Shown: positions 1 through 6,071 of the stretch, piece after piece
Numbering within the stretch: the stretch's first letter is position 1
Layout: each line of letters opens with the position of its first letter
Virus record (IMG/VR): IMGVR_UViG_3300012920_000121
Span: 1 to 34,995 of that record
Strand: one strand, 5' to 3'
Length of the DNA stretch: 34,995 nt
Source of the DNA: a virus
Notes under the pieces: model-generated
What the model was told of the DNA's origin: nothing
Databases searched by the model: none
What the model saw: the letters and a program-made list of their open reading frames with translations, nothing else
Made by a program: the position numbers and the translations under genes

Positions 1-11
1 AATTCGTTAAG

Positions 12-30
12 AGTGGTTCATTACGCCACT
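12..30 (-). terminator. weak hairpin just after the leftward operon end
   Basis: An AGTGG/CCACT inverted repeat (5 bp, 9-nt loop) follows the stop codon of the 38-residue gene on the minus strand. The next minus-strand bases are C, TTAACG and AATT rather than a clear T run. It may contribute to termination, but it is short and close to the window edge. Confidence 0.2.
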
Positions 31-31
31 A

Positions 32-148
32 TTACTCACTAAGATCTCTGTCTTTAAGTTGTGATGCTATTTCCATCACCAACCCTGCGAGTCCCATACA
101 GAAGTATGGAACCCACAAGATTAACATTATACTCAGCACTGCACTCAT
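32..148 (-). CDS. 38-residue single-span membrane peptide
   Basis: This ORF has 38 codons. Its ATG overlaps the stop codon of the upstream 145-828 gene in an ATGA arrangement, which indicates translational coupling. The first 27 residues are hydrophobic (rich in L, I, V, M, W and F) and could form one transmembrane helix. The last part, QLKDRDLSE, is charged. No signal-peptidase site is obvious. Small membrane proteins of this sort are common at phage operon ends, as holin-like or host-takeover peptides. There is no lysin beside it, so no lysis role can be assigned. The coupling is the main support for it being real. Confidence 0.55.
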   Translation of the reverse strand: MSAVLSIMLILWVPYFCMGLAGLVMEIASQLKDRDLSE

Positions 149-828
149 GAACGATAAGGGCTGATGGTGCTGAGACAAGTGCCGTAATTCTTACGGCGAG
201 TAAGCTTAGCTACTGACTTCTTTACGAAACCAATAGCACCACCTGTCTTGTGTTCGTATTGCATCGTTGCAATAACATCATCATCCTTGTCCTCATCAAC
301 AACAGGAAAGTATCTGTCCTCCTCAGGAACGCCGACCAAGTTGTAGAACTCGTTCTCATAATCAGTACGAGACTTGTTATACTTGACCTCAGATGGTACG
401 AAACCATCTTTGGGTTGGTCAGCATCATAATATCGGACAGTCTCGTTACGCTTATCCTCTTTGGTTGGGACAAGCTTGCCATTCCTGTACTGATAACCTC
501 TGAGTTTATTAAACACATCGGCTTTCACCTTGATATACTTGCATGGGATGGGTGGCTCAATGTCACCATCCTCAATCATCTTCTCCCTTATTTCGGGGAG
601 TTGTCGTTCCCATCTAAGATGATTGGCTTCAACAGACTCCGATGCTTGTAGCTGACGGCGTACCGTTACAGGACTGATCTTGAACCGATCAGTCAGCAAT
701 CTAGGTGTCCATGATAACTTGATGCGATTCAATACATGGATAGGTCTCCAATCGGCATCTGCCATTAAAGACGGCGTTTCAATACTTGCGTTAGGTGCTA
801 TTCCGTTAAACATATAAGATTCTTCCAT
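145..828 (-). CDS. uncharacterised phage protein with HTH-like N-terminus
   Basis: The frame is open from 903, but the start at 828 (Met-Glu-Glu-Ser) is chosen because AAGGAGGTCAT lies immediately upstream, an excellent Shine-Dalgarno. That gives 227 residues. Around residues 38-60 the stretch WTPRLLTDRFKISPVTVRRQ reads like a helix-turn-helix: a helix, a turn, then a TVRR recognition-type helix. The middle is rich in charged residues, an acidic patch (DEDKDDD) lies near residue 185, and the C-terminus is basic (KKSVAKLTRRK). It is second in the leftward group 1309-32 and overlaps the next gene by 4 bases. I do not recognise the family. A DNA-binding or regulatory role is an inference from the HTH-like segment only. 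Confidence 0.7.
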   Translation of the reverse strand: MEESYMFNGIAPNASIETPSLMADADWRPIHVLNRIKLSWTPRLLTDRFKISPVTVRRQLQASESVEANHLRWERQLPEIREKMIEDGDIEPPIPCKYIKVKADVFNKLRGYQYRNGKLVPTKEDKRNETVRYYDADQPKDGFVPSEVKYNKSRTDYENEFYNLVGVPEEDRYFPVVDEDKDDDVIATMQYEHKTGGAIGFVKKSVAKLTRRKNYGTCLSTISPYRS

Positions 829-904
829 ATGACCTCCTTGTTGGTTGTTGTTGAATAAAAAAAAGAGATGGGTGACACTCCGAAGAGTGCCACCCTCTGA
901 CACC

Positions 905-1309
905 TTAGCTTAGGCTAAGGATGTCAGCGAAGGGGTTTGCCTTGGCTTGTGCCTTGGCTCTCACCTTAGGCTCACAAACCTGTGGCTTTCCGTCCACTAT
1001 GGTAACACCTCGACTCTCAAGGTCGTTAAGGCTAAGGTAAAAGGATCGACTCCTTCTTGAACCTCTGAACCCTTGACTAGTTAACCAAGATCTGAGAGTC
1101 CTTGCATTATCAGTAGTTCCTGCCACTTCAGTCAAAACCTTCTTTATGACCATTGCTAGGGATCTTTCTGCATCCCATTCCATCAGACCCTTTTCTGCCA
1201 ACTTGGCAAGAAGAGTGATGAGACCTTCTCCCTTAAGGAGAGGTGCGACATTAACTTTCTGTGATTCTACTGCTGATTCTGTGTTTCTGCTCATGAATGG
1301 ATTGTCCAT
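905..1309 (-). CDS. uncharacterised small protein, first gene of leftmost operon
   Basis: The open frame extends upstream to 1402, but the ATG at 1309 follows GGAGG with a 9-base spacer, so I take it as the start (134 residues). The N-terminal 20 residues are polar. A helical middle follows, then a basic Arg/Ser segment near residue 83 (GFRGSRRSRSFYLSLNDL). An Ala/Lys-rich stretch (VRAKAQAKANPF) precedes the C-terminus. The layout could suit a small winged-helix or adaptor protein, but no family is recognised. It is the promoter-proximal gene of the leftward group and faces the divergent control region at 1310-1610. The gap to the next gene's start is 76 bases. Confidence 0.65.
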   Translation of the reverse strand: MDNPFMSRNTESAVESQKVNVAPLLKGEGLITLLAKLAEKGLMEWDAERSLAMVIKKVLTEVAGTTDNARTLRSWLTSQGFRGSRRSRSFYLSLNDLESRGVTIVDGKPQVCEPKVRAKAQAKANPFADILSLS

Positions 1310-1411
1310 GTGTGTTTTCCTCCGATTCGCCTCGACATTTGGCTGAACGATTGGAGAGGCGATCATCCAACGGCTCAGGAGTTTCGAGGAATCAAAACTC
1401 ACCTTACCAAC

Positions 1412-1428
1412 TCGCTGTTATTCAGCGA
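1412..1428. repeat. inverted repeat TCGCTG-N5-CAGCGA
   Basis: A perfect 6-bp inverted repeat with a TTATT loop, about 100 bases upstream of the leftward gene start. It is 14 bases from a second perfect hairpin. It could be an operator half-site pair or part of a structured origin. It lacks the T run expected of a terminator. Confidence 0.45.
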
Positions 1429-1442
1429 TTTACAACTGTTAC

Positions 1443-1466
1443 GCTATACAACTGCACTTGTATAGC
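1443..1466. repeat. perfect 9-bp inverted repeat
   Basis: GCTATACAA and TTGTATAGC flank a 6-base CTGCAC loop, a perfect 9-bp palindrome. It sits directly next to the G-rich tract in a divergent promoter region, so an operator for a dimeric repressor or a replication-origin element are both possible. No run of T follows it on either strand, which argues against a terminator. Confidence 0.6.
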
Positions 1467-1467
1467 A

Positions 1468-1486
1468 GGGGGCAGGGGGAGGGGGG
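1468..1486 (+). other. G-rich tract with three G runs of 5, 5 and 6
   Basis: Three G runs separated by CA and A lie on the plus strand one base after the palindrome at 1443-1466. This is strikingly unlike the A/T-leaning surroundings. Three long runs can form a two-tetrad G-quadruplex, or a stacked three-tetrad form between strands. Only three runs are present, so a classical four-run G4 motif is not met. Confidence 0.5.
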
Positions 1487-1583
1487 AACGCGTGTGCTGT
1501 CCAATCTGTATATATATCCCGTTTCTCTAGTTTCCAGAAATCTCATTTATGTGGAATATATGTGGAGTCGCATATTGTTATAC

Positions 1584-1612
1584 TTGACATTCATGTAGTT
1601 TAAGGGTAAAGT
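1584..1612 (+). promoter_or_regulatory. possible sigma70-like promoter for the 1611-3385 genes
   Basis: TTGACA (1584-1589), a perfect -35 box, is followed after 17 bases by TAAAGT (1607-1612), a 4/6 match to TATAAT. Transcription would start near 1619. That suits translation from the ATG at 1623 better than from the GTG at 1611. Another -10-like TATACT lies at 1579-1584. This is a tentative call. Confidence 0.35.
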
Positions 1613-1934
1613 GATATGCGATATGAAGATATTAGGCTTAAAGCCTGTCAGGTTCCGCGAATGGTGGGCCATCGTCAAACTGGAGGGTGGCACAAACGGA
1701 CTGCTCCCCCTATTGAAGATGCTTCATAAAGGATTTATGCTGGGCGTTGACAGGAAAACATGGCGTACGCGATTGCGAACCTGTATAAAATGCCCGATAT
1801 ATAATGCAAACCTCAGGCAATGCCGTCCCTTATGGAATAAGAATATGGGTTGTGGCTGCTATGTTCCCTTTCTTGCTATGACAAAAGGGGAGTGCTGGGG
1901 TAAAACTAATACTGAAAACCTAGGTTGGAAATGA
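1611..1934 (+). CDS. Cys-cluster (probable metal-binding) small protein
   Basis: This protein has 107 residues from GTG 1611, or 103 from the ATG at 1623; the latter may be correct if the promoter at 1584 is used. The C-terminal half carries a Cys cluster: C-x2-C-P (CIKCP), a further Cys ten residues on, then GCGCY and a last Cys in GECW. The spacing suits a small zinc-ribbon or Fe-S type knuckle. A basic helix (RKTWRTRLRT) precedes it. Similar short proteins with CxxCP...GCGC patterns occur in phages, with no assigned function as far as I know. It is the first gene of a rightward set joined to the next gene by an ATGA overlap. Confidence 0.7.
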   Translation: MICDMKILGLKPVRFREWWAIVKLEGGTNGLLPLLKMLHKGFMLGVDRKTWRTRLRTCIKCPIYNANLRQCRPLWNKNMGCGCYVPFLAMTKGECWGKTNTENLGWK

Positions 1935-2083
1935 TTACACTACAATGGGAAGGAGACGGACAGACTATTGAGCTGTCTGTTGACGACTCTATACCCACCT
2001 GTGACCTGTTAGAGGTCATAGATATATTCATAAGGTTGACTAACCGAACGCCATCTGGTTCATTAGACTATACTCATGCCTAA
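1931..2083 (+). CDS. 50-residue acidic hypothetical protein
   Basis: This small ORF has 50 codons. Its ATG overlaps the stop of the preceding gene (ATGA at 1931-1934), and its own end overlaps the next ATG by 8 bases, a continuous coupled chain. The product is acidic and compact. It has a beta-like start (MITLQWEGDGQTIELSVDD) and an amphipathic helix (LLEVIDIFIRLTNRT). No family is recognised. Its position inside a tightly packed operon and its compatible overlaps at both ends are the main support. Confidence 0.6.
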   Translation: MITLQWEGDGQTIELSVDDSIPTCDLLEVIDIFIRLTNRTPSGSLDYTHA

Positions 2084-2210
2084 GAAGAAAGCTAAATCAA
2101 AGAAGGATGCCTGCTACCGCAAGGTAAAGAAGCAATATAAAGTATTTCCTTCTGCATATGCCTCGGGTGCAATAGCCAAATGCAGAAAGAAGAAAGCTAA
2201 AAAGAAGTAA
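2076..2210 (+). CDS. 44-residue Lys-rich protein (KKDACYxKVKxxYKVFPSAYASGAxxKCR type)
   Basis: This is a 44-codon ORF in the coupled chain. Its start overlaps the previous gene, and its TAA shares its last A with the next ATG (TAATG). The protein is very basic, with Lys/Arg clusters at both ends around a conserved-looking core: a DACYRKVKK helix, FPSAYASGA and a second Cys in AKCRKK. I recognise this pattern from small proteins of aquatic phages and large algal viruses, where it occurs alone or inside larger proteins. Function is unknown; nucleic-acid binding is likely from charge. The two Cys could form a disulphide or bind metal. Confidence 0.75.
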   Translation: MPKKKAKSKKDACYRKVKKQYKVFPSAYASGAIAKCRKKKAKKK

Positions 2211-2506
2211 TGGCTGTACGGAAAACAAAAGCTGGTGCTAACCTAAAGCGATGGTTCAAGGAAAAGTGGAAGGATGAGAAGGGTAATCCCTGTGGTTCTT
2301 CCAAGAACAAAGGAACCAAGAAGTGTAGACCCTCTAAGAGGGTAAGCAGTGAGACTCCCAGGACATGGGGATCTATGTCTGCCAGTCAAAAGAAGAAAGC
2401 TGTTGCCGAAAAGAAAAGGGTAGGCATGGGTAACAGAACCAGTCCCATTAAAAAGAAAAAGAAAAGTGAAAGTAAAGCTAAACGAAATAGAAGACGAACT
2501 GGCTAA
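2210..2506 (+). CDS. 98-residue basic protein, probably DUF5872-like
   Basis: This 98-residue protein has a long basic tail (KKKKKSESKAKRNRRR). The core contains LKRWFKEKWKDEKGNPCGSS, TKKCRPSKRVSSETPRTW, and MSASQKKKAVAEKKRVG near residues 58-75. This is the arrangement of the DUF5872-type family seen in viruses: an RWFKExW helix, a Cys pair, the CRPSKRV motif and a SxSQKKKAV helix. The family name is from memory and unverified. Role unknown; the charge suggests DNA or RNA binding, perhaps genome condensation. It is coupled to the previous gene by TAATG. The next gene starts inside its tail, so 41 bases are read in two frames. Confidence 0.75.
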   Translation: MAVRKTKAGANLKRWFKEKWKDEKGNPCGSSKNKGTKKCRPSKRVSSETPRTWGSMSASQKKKAVAEKKRVGMGNRTSPIKKKKKSESKAKRNRRRTG

Positions 2507-2981
2507 GCAGGTAGCTAAAGCTAGGACAGCAATATCCCGCAAGGACGGAATACCCAACCAGAAAATATCCGAAGAGGATGACTTTGAAGTTGAGTATGTC
2601 GGTATGTCTGGAGAGCTGGCTGTAGCTAAGGCAATGAATGTTTTCCCTGATCTTAGTATAATGTCACGCAGCGGTGGGTATGATCTCAAGTCTGCTCAGG
2701 GAAATAAGGTAGAAGTTAAGACAACTCGCTATCATTCTGGTAAACTTGTAGCTAGACTTAAGGCACGGGTAGAGGACAGCGACTACTATGTACTGGTAAC
2801 AGGTAATCCGCCAAACATGACGATACGGGGCTATATACCCACCAAGGACTTCCTTAAAGAGGTCAACATAGGGAAACTATCAGATGACGCACCTGAAGCC
2901 TATATACTGCCTCAGGAGGCGTTAACGCAATGGAGTTCACCTCAAAGCAAGCAGGAACCCTCTACGAGCAGCTCTTCATAG
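2466..2981 (+). CDS. PD-(D/E)XK-fold nuclease-like protein
   Basis: This protein has 171 residues. The frame's first start is GTG 2466, inside the end of the preceding gene; no strong Shine-Dalgarno decides it. The catalytic pattern of a restriction-endonuclease fold is visible: Glu50 in GELAVAKAM, Asp73 in GGYDL, and Glu83-Val-Lys85 in VEVKTTRY, followed by a basic strand. The C-terminal tail is Ser/Gln-rich and disordered (SKQEPSTSSSS). Such proteins cut DNA with Mg2+ and serve as restriction enzymes, resolvases or recombination nucleases; the specific role is not readable. The next gene also has a PD-(D/E)XK pattern and overlaps it by 52 bases, so the pair may act together. Confidence 0.7.
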   Translation: MKVKLNEIEDELAKQVAKARTAISRKDGIPNQKISEEDDFEVEYVGMSGELAVAKAMNVFPDLSIMSRSGGYDLKSAQGNKVEVKTTRYHSGKLVARLKARVEDSDYYVLVTGNPPNMTIRGYIPTKDFLKEVNIGKLSDDAPEAYILPQEALTQWSSPQSKQEPSTSSSS

Positions 2982-3385
2982 CTGAATCGATTAGGCGAGG
3001 CTTGCAGCCCCATGTGCCGATAGGTGACTACCTACCGCATGATATTGTTGTGTATGGAAAGGATGGCGTTTGCCACAGGGTTCAGGTTAAGGGAACACAC
3101 ACTCATGTATACGACAGAAAGTATAATAAGACAGCACGGTATAGGATTACTGCCGCCACGGGGAGTCTAAGTAAAACTAAGATTAATTGTGAGCAGGTGG
3201 ATGTGTTAGCCTGCTACTTGGCTACTTGGGATATGTGGTATATCATACCATGCATTCATATTAAGAGTGCCTGCGTATGGTTGTACCCAACTGGCAAAAG
3301 AGGTCAGTATGAGAAATACAAGAACAACTGGAATATTTTTGAAAAAGAAAAGGATGGCTCCGAAGAACCATCCTTCAGTGGCTAG
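2930..3385 (+). CDS. second PD-(D/E)XK endonuclease-like protein
   Basis: This protein has 151 residues. The order is an N-terminal helix with Glu13 (GTLYEQLFIAESIRRG), then LPHDIVVYG with Asp38, then HRVQVKGT with Gln52-Val-Lys54. This E...D...(E/Q)xK order matches PD-(D/E)XK families in which Gln replaces the Glu of the third motif, such as resolvase- and group I intron-endonuclease-like proteins. A later KINCEQVDVLACYLATWDMWYIIP segment is the hydrophobic core seen in that fold. It overlaps the previous nuclease gene by 52 bases. Its last codons contain the terminator hairpin of the opposing operon (3341-3375). It is the last gene of the rightward group and faces the convergent operon 14 bases away. 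Confidence 0.7.
   Translation: MEFTSKQAGTLYEQLFIAESIRRGLQPHVPIGDYLPHDIVVYGKDGVCHRVQVKGTHTHVYDRKYNKTARYRITAATGSLSKTKINCEQVDVLACYLATWDMWYIIPCIHIKSACVWLYPTGKRGQYEKYKNNWNIFEKEKDGSEEPSFSG
3341..3375 (-). terminator. intrinsic terminator of the replication operon (UUCG loop)
   Basis: Read on the minus strand, the stem AAGGATGGTTC pairs with GAGCCATCCTT (11 bp, one G-U wobble) around a C(UUCG)G tetraloop. TTCTTTTTC follows, extending the T-rich tract. It lies 25 bases downstream of the last leftward gene (stop at 3400), the right place to stop the replication operon. It sits within the final codons of the convergent 2930-3385 gene. Confidence 0.85.
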
Positions 3386-3399
3386 TAATCTAATTGGTA

Positions 3400-3636
3400 T
3401 TAGAAAGGGATGTCGTCATCGTCATCAACCGATGCCTTGGCTTGCTTAGCCTCTTGAACCATAGGTTCTGAAAATGCTATACTGAGGTACTTCTTGCCAG
3501 ACTTGGCTTCATTGATCCAGGCTGCGAGGCGAAGTTCTTTCCCCTCTATGAGACCCATGCCAGTATAGTCTGGGCCTTTCTCGTTTTTCTTTTCTTCCTC
3601 TTTGAAGAGGGCGGCGGTATTATTTTTTCTTTCCAT
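3400..3636 (-). CDS. small DUF736-like protein with SSB-type acidic C-terminus
   Basis: This protein has 78 residues. The body (NNTAALFKEEEKKN...PDYTGMG...LRLAAWINEAKSGKKYLSIAFSEP) resembles the small DUF736-type phage and plasmid family, a short beta-rich domain; the match is from memory. The end is DDDDDIPF, which is essentially the tail of bacterial single-stranded-DNA-binding proteins, the docking peptide for DNA-processing enzymes. Its ATG shares the A of the helicase stop (TAATG), so it is coupled to DnaB. It is last in the operon. A small ssDNA-binding or partner-recruiting role at the fork is likely; a complete OB fold cannot be shown at this length. Confidence 0.75.
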   Translation of the reverse strand: MERKNNTAALFKEEEKKNEKGPDYTGMGLIEGKELRLAAWINEAKSGKKYLSIAFSEPMVQEAKQAKASVDDDDDIPF

Positions 3637-4925
3637 TAGTTCAATCTCGCTGGTTGAGGTTCTTTTGCTGTGCTATCATATCGTGCGTAGCTACGTGAAA
3701 ATGTCAAGGGTAAAGTGCCAGTCTTGCCATTGCGGTTCTTGATTACTGTAACCTCCATAGTCTCTACAGGCTGGAATGGTTTGTCTGTCATATCCTTGGT
3801 ACGCCTGAGCATTATAAGCTGATCCGCTTCCTGTTCCAAAGAACCCGAATCCCTGAGGTGACTCATCTTGGCGGTGGTGTCCTTCTCTGATTCCCTGTTC
3901 TGTTGGGAGAGTACGACTACAGGAATATCAAGCTTCTTGGCTAACCCCTGCATACCACGGGACAAATTTGTAACCCTCTCATAGATGTCCTTCCCTGGCC
4001 CATTCATTATACCGATGTAATCCACGAACAGTATATCAAGTCCATTCCTTGTTTTCTCAGACATCGCTTTGGCTGTAAGGTAGGGAATCGTCATCCCAGG
4101 TGACTGATCTATCTTTAACTGCCATCCACTAATTCTGTGCATCGCCTCGGTAAGCTTATGCTTGTCATCACCCCTGTAGTGGTTTGATGTGTTAATGATT
4201 GGCACTGATGCCTCGGAGTGCAATAGCCTTTTGCGTAATTGATCTAGGCTCATCTCAAGACTACAGAACATTACCTTGCTTCCCTTAGCTGCAATCTTTG
4301 CAGCCATTGACAAAGATAGTGCGGTCTTTCCATGAGAGGGGCGTGCCGATATACAGGACATCTCTCCCTTCTTGAATCCACCGAGTACATTGTCGAGATC
4401 AGTGAATCCTGTCATTACTCCTGGCTCAATCTTGCCTTCATCCAAATCAAAGCATTCCTGAAGTACCTGTTCCAATCCATCACCCACATCGGTGACCTCA
4501 TTGTTCTGATCGCTCAGGGTGTCCGTAATCCTTTTGCTCGCATTGGCTAAAATGTCATTAGGGTTCTCTTTCTCTCTGAGCTTATCCAGTAGCTCCAATG
4601 CAATGTAGTTTGCCTGCCTGTTAGTCCAACACTTAAGTACTCCTTCGGCAAAGGTGGTTACATAGGTCGATGTCTCGGTACGCTCACACCATGAGAATAT
4701 ATCCATCATGTCTACACCTGACTTATCAGCTAAGACAACTTCATCGGGCGGTTCAGTCAGCTTGCCCATCTCCTCAAACACCTTGCCTTTGTTTGTATCA
4801 GCAAAGTGACTGGGGTTTATTATCTCGCTCGCCCTGCCATAGGCAGTAGGCCAACTTAAATCTTTAAGGCATGAGCTTAGCACGCCACTCTCATAATCAC
4901 TCTCGCTTAAATCATAATAATTCAT
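3636..4925 (-). CDS. dnaB: DnaB-type replicative helicase
   Basis: This 429-residue protein has RecA-fold helicase motifs in order: the entry TGFTDLDNVLGGFKKGEM, Walker A ARPSHGKT at about residues 194-201, MFCSLEMS, Walker B LDILFVDYIG at about 296-305, LSQQNRESE at about 339-347, and the DnaB-typical DSGSLEQEAD at about 359-368 with an Arg pair in MLRRTKD. A reduced N-terminal domain precedes residue 140. It is a hexameric 5'-3' ATP-driven helicase that unwinds phage DNA. The start (Met-Asn-Tyr-Tyr) lacks a Shine-Dalgarno and overlaps the 24-residue membrane ORF by 14 bases, suggesting translational coupling. The upstream initiator is a likely loader. The SSB-tail protein follows. Confidence 0.95.
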   Translation of the reverse strand: MNYYDLSESDYESGVLSSCLKDLSWPTAYGRASEIINPSHFADTNKGKVFEEMGKLTEPPDEVVLADKSGVDMMDIFSWCERTETSTYVTTFAEGVLKCWTNRQANYIALELLDKLREKENPNDILANASKRITDTLSDQNNEVTDVGDGLEQVLQECFDLDEGKIEPGVMTGFTDLDNVLGGFKKGEMSCISARPSHGKTALSLSMAAKIAAKGSKVMFCSLEMSLDQLRKRLLHSEASVPIINTSNHYRGDDKHKLTEAMHRISGWQLKIDQSPGMTIPYLTAKAMSEKTRNGLDILFVDYIGIMNGPGKDIYERVTNLSRGMQGLAKKLDIPVVVLSQQNRESEKDTTAKMSHLRDSGSLEQEADQLIMLRRTKDMTDKPFQPVETMEVTVIKNRNGKTGTLPLTFSRSYARYDSTAKEPQPARLN

Positions 4926-4986
4926 ATAACCAACATATTACTAGCACTGTTAACATAACGAGGCAGAATAATCCTAACATAGTCAT
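4912..4986 (-). CDS. 24-residue hydrophobic peptide between initiator and helicase
   Basis: Its ATG shares an A with the initiator stop (TAATG at 4986), and it ends inside the helicase start region (TGA at 4914-4912). The product (MTMLGLFCLVMLTVLVICWL plus YELL) is almost wholly hydrophobic, enough for one membrane helix. No Shine-Dalgarno is visible for the helicase start at 4925. Reading this peptide could place ribosomes at that start, so it may serve as a coupling leader, a membrane peptide, or both. It is small enough that chance cannot be excluded. Confidence 0.5.
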   Translation of the reverse strand: MTMLGLFCLVMLTVLVICWLYELL

Positions 4987-5726
4987 TAGGCATTCACGCC
5001 CCATGCGGATGGGGTAAACTCTTCGACTTCATCTTCCCATCTGTTTCCATTGAGGAAGGTGGTAGCCATTGGGACAAATCTTCCGTTCTCCTTTGTCCAG
5101 CTTTCGGTATCTTTTAATTTTTTAACCGAGTCAATAATTAAATTTCCTTTTTCCTCCAAGCTTTGGAATACCCAAGTGACGAAAGCCTCTTTCTTGTTTT
5201 GCCTTACGCCATTTCTAGGAGGATAGATTTCCCAAAAAATTTTAAAGTTAGGATAGTGATCATATGAAATACGATTGGAATGAAGTGCATCCTCTACAGC
5301 CCTTTTAGTTTTATATGTTTTATTTACATATTCATCTTCATCTTCCGCCCGCGTGCGCGTACGCGAGGGGGACTTTACTTTATTCTTAGCTTTAGATGTT
5401 TTCGTATCTCCCTCATCATCAACCATCCTACGGGAATATATAACCCCTTCATCGTCCACAGAATAAACCCCTGCATCTTTTAGTTCTGACAGCCAATGAA
5501 GTACTTCATTTTCAGGATTGCCTGCACCGATAAGTCGCACGATTTGTTCTTTATGAAGGGCTTTATTTCCTACCATAAGGTAGCCCCTTTTTTCTGACTC
5601 CCACATATAGCAGAGCATCCTGATCCATAGACCTTGCGCGCATAAACTGCAGGAGTTTAAATTTGGATCCACTAGCCAATCTCGTGGGTAGAATAACATT
5701 GCTGGTCTTTTACCTTTAGTTCCCAT
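4986..5726 (-). CDS. replication initiation/helicase-loading protein (DnaT/O-like layout)
   Basis: This 246-residue protein has two parts. Near the N-terminus, PAMLFYPRDWLVDPNLNSCS...QGLWIRMLCYMWES is a typical opening of phage replication proteins with a winged-helix domain (DUF1376-like or O-like). A basic, disordered linker (SKAKNKVKSPSRTRTRAEDEDE) spans about residues 112-133. After it come FKIFWEIYPPRNG...KKEA near residues 161-181 and the closing PMATTFLNGNRWEDE, typical of the C-terminal helicase-interaction module. The role would be to bind the origin or ssDNA and load DnaB, which lies one gene on. The start at ATG 5726 has GAGAAG just upstream and overlaps the resolvase stop by 11 bases. 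Confidence 0.8.
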   Translation of the reverse strand: MGTKGKRPAMLFYPRDWLVDPNLNSCSLCAQGLWIRMLCYMWESEKRGYLMVGNKALHKEQIVRLIGAGNPENEVLHWLSELKDAGVYSVDDEGVIYSRRMVDDEGDTKTSKAKNKVKSPSRTRTRAEDEDEYVNKTYKTKRAVEDALHSNRISYDHYPNFKIFWEIYPPRNGVRQNKKEAFVTWVFQSLEEKGNLIIDSVKKLKDTESWTKENGRFVPMATTFLNGNRWEDEVEEFTPSAWGVNA

Positions 5727-6068
5727 TTCTTCTCACTTCTATTATCGTTTCCTCTTGCTTGTAGCCCGAGACCTTTTCTTGCGTGATGTCGATTTCGATG
5801 ACTTCTGGAGTATCTTCTGGGATAACGCCAGCATAGCGGAGTTGATCGATGACATCCTTACAGTAGAGGTTGTCTGGGTCGAGTAGCCTGACCCTACGGC
5901 TTCTAATGCTAACAGTATACTCTGCCCGCATTCCTTCTTGGCTTTTACCTTCGCCCACCGATTTGACCCTAACACCACGTTTAGACTTGGTATTCGGTAG
6001 TCCTTCATGGTCAGGGTAAGCACTTGACCTATGTCGAGCAGATGGTTCGGTTCCTTCCTTTTCGTCAT
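5716..6068 (-). CDS. rusA: RusA-like Holliday junction resolvase, split over two frames
   Basis: The C-terminal half (frame ending 5716) has the RusA catalytic segment: a strand YTVSIRS, LLDPDNLYCKDVIDQL with clustered Asp, then AGVIPEDTPEVIEI and a final strand EETIIEVRR. The matching N-terminal half (TMKDYRIPSLNVVLGSNRWAKVK), the usual RusA opening, lies in a different frame that starts at ATG 6068 and stays open to 5742. Joining them needs a -1 shift before about 5925; the only A run in that zone is GTAAAAG near 5941-5948. The joined product would be about 117 residues, close to E. coli RusA (120). Programmed frameshift, a short single-frame protein from GTG 6075, or a sequence error are all possible. 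Role: cut four-way junctions in the recombination/replication operon. Confidence 0.75.
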
Positions 6069-6071
6069 GTA

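Larger units (their letters stand above)
1310..1610. promoter_or_regulatory. divergent intergenic control region
   Basis: About 300 bases separate the leftward gene starting at 1309 from the rightward gene starting at 1611. No convincing protein-coding gene lies inside. It holds two perfect inverted repeats (1412-1428 and 1443-1466), three consecutive G runs (1468-1486), an A/T-rich stretch with TATATATAT near 1509-1517, and a TTGACA at 1584-1589. Because the flanking genes diverge, this must carry leftward and rightward promoters. The hairpins could be operators or a replication origin. Confidence 0.6.

Noticed and set aside
250-651. 133-residue plus-strand ORF at the left end
   Set aside because: It is antisense to the well-supported 145-828 gene, which has a strong Shine-Dalgarno.
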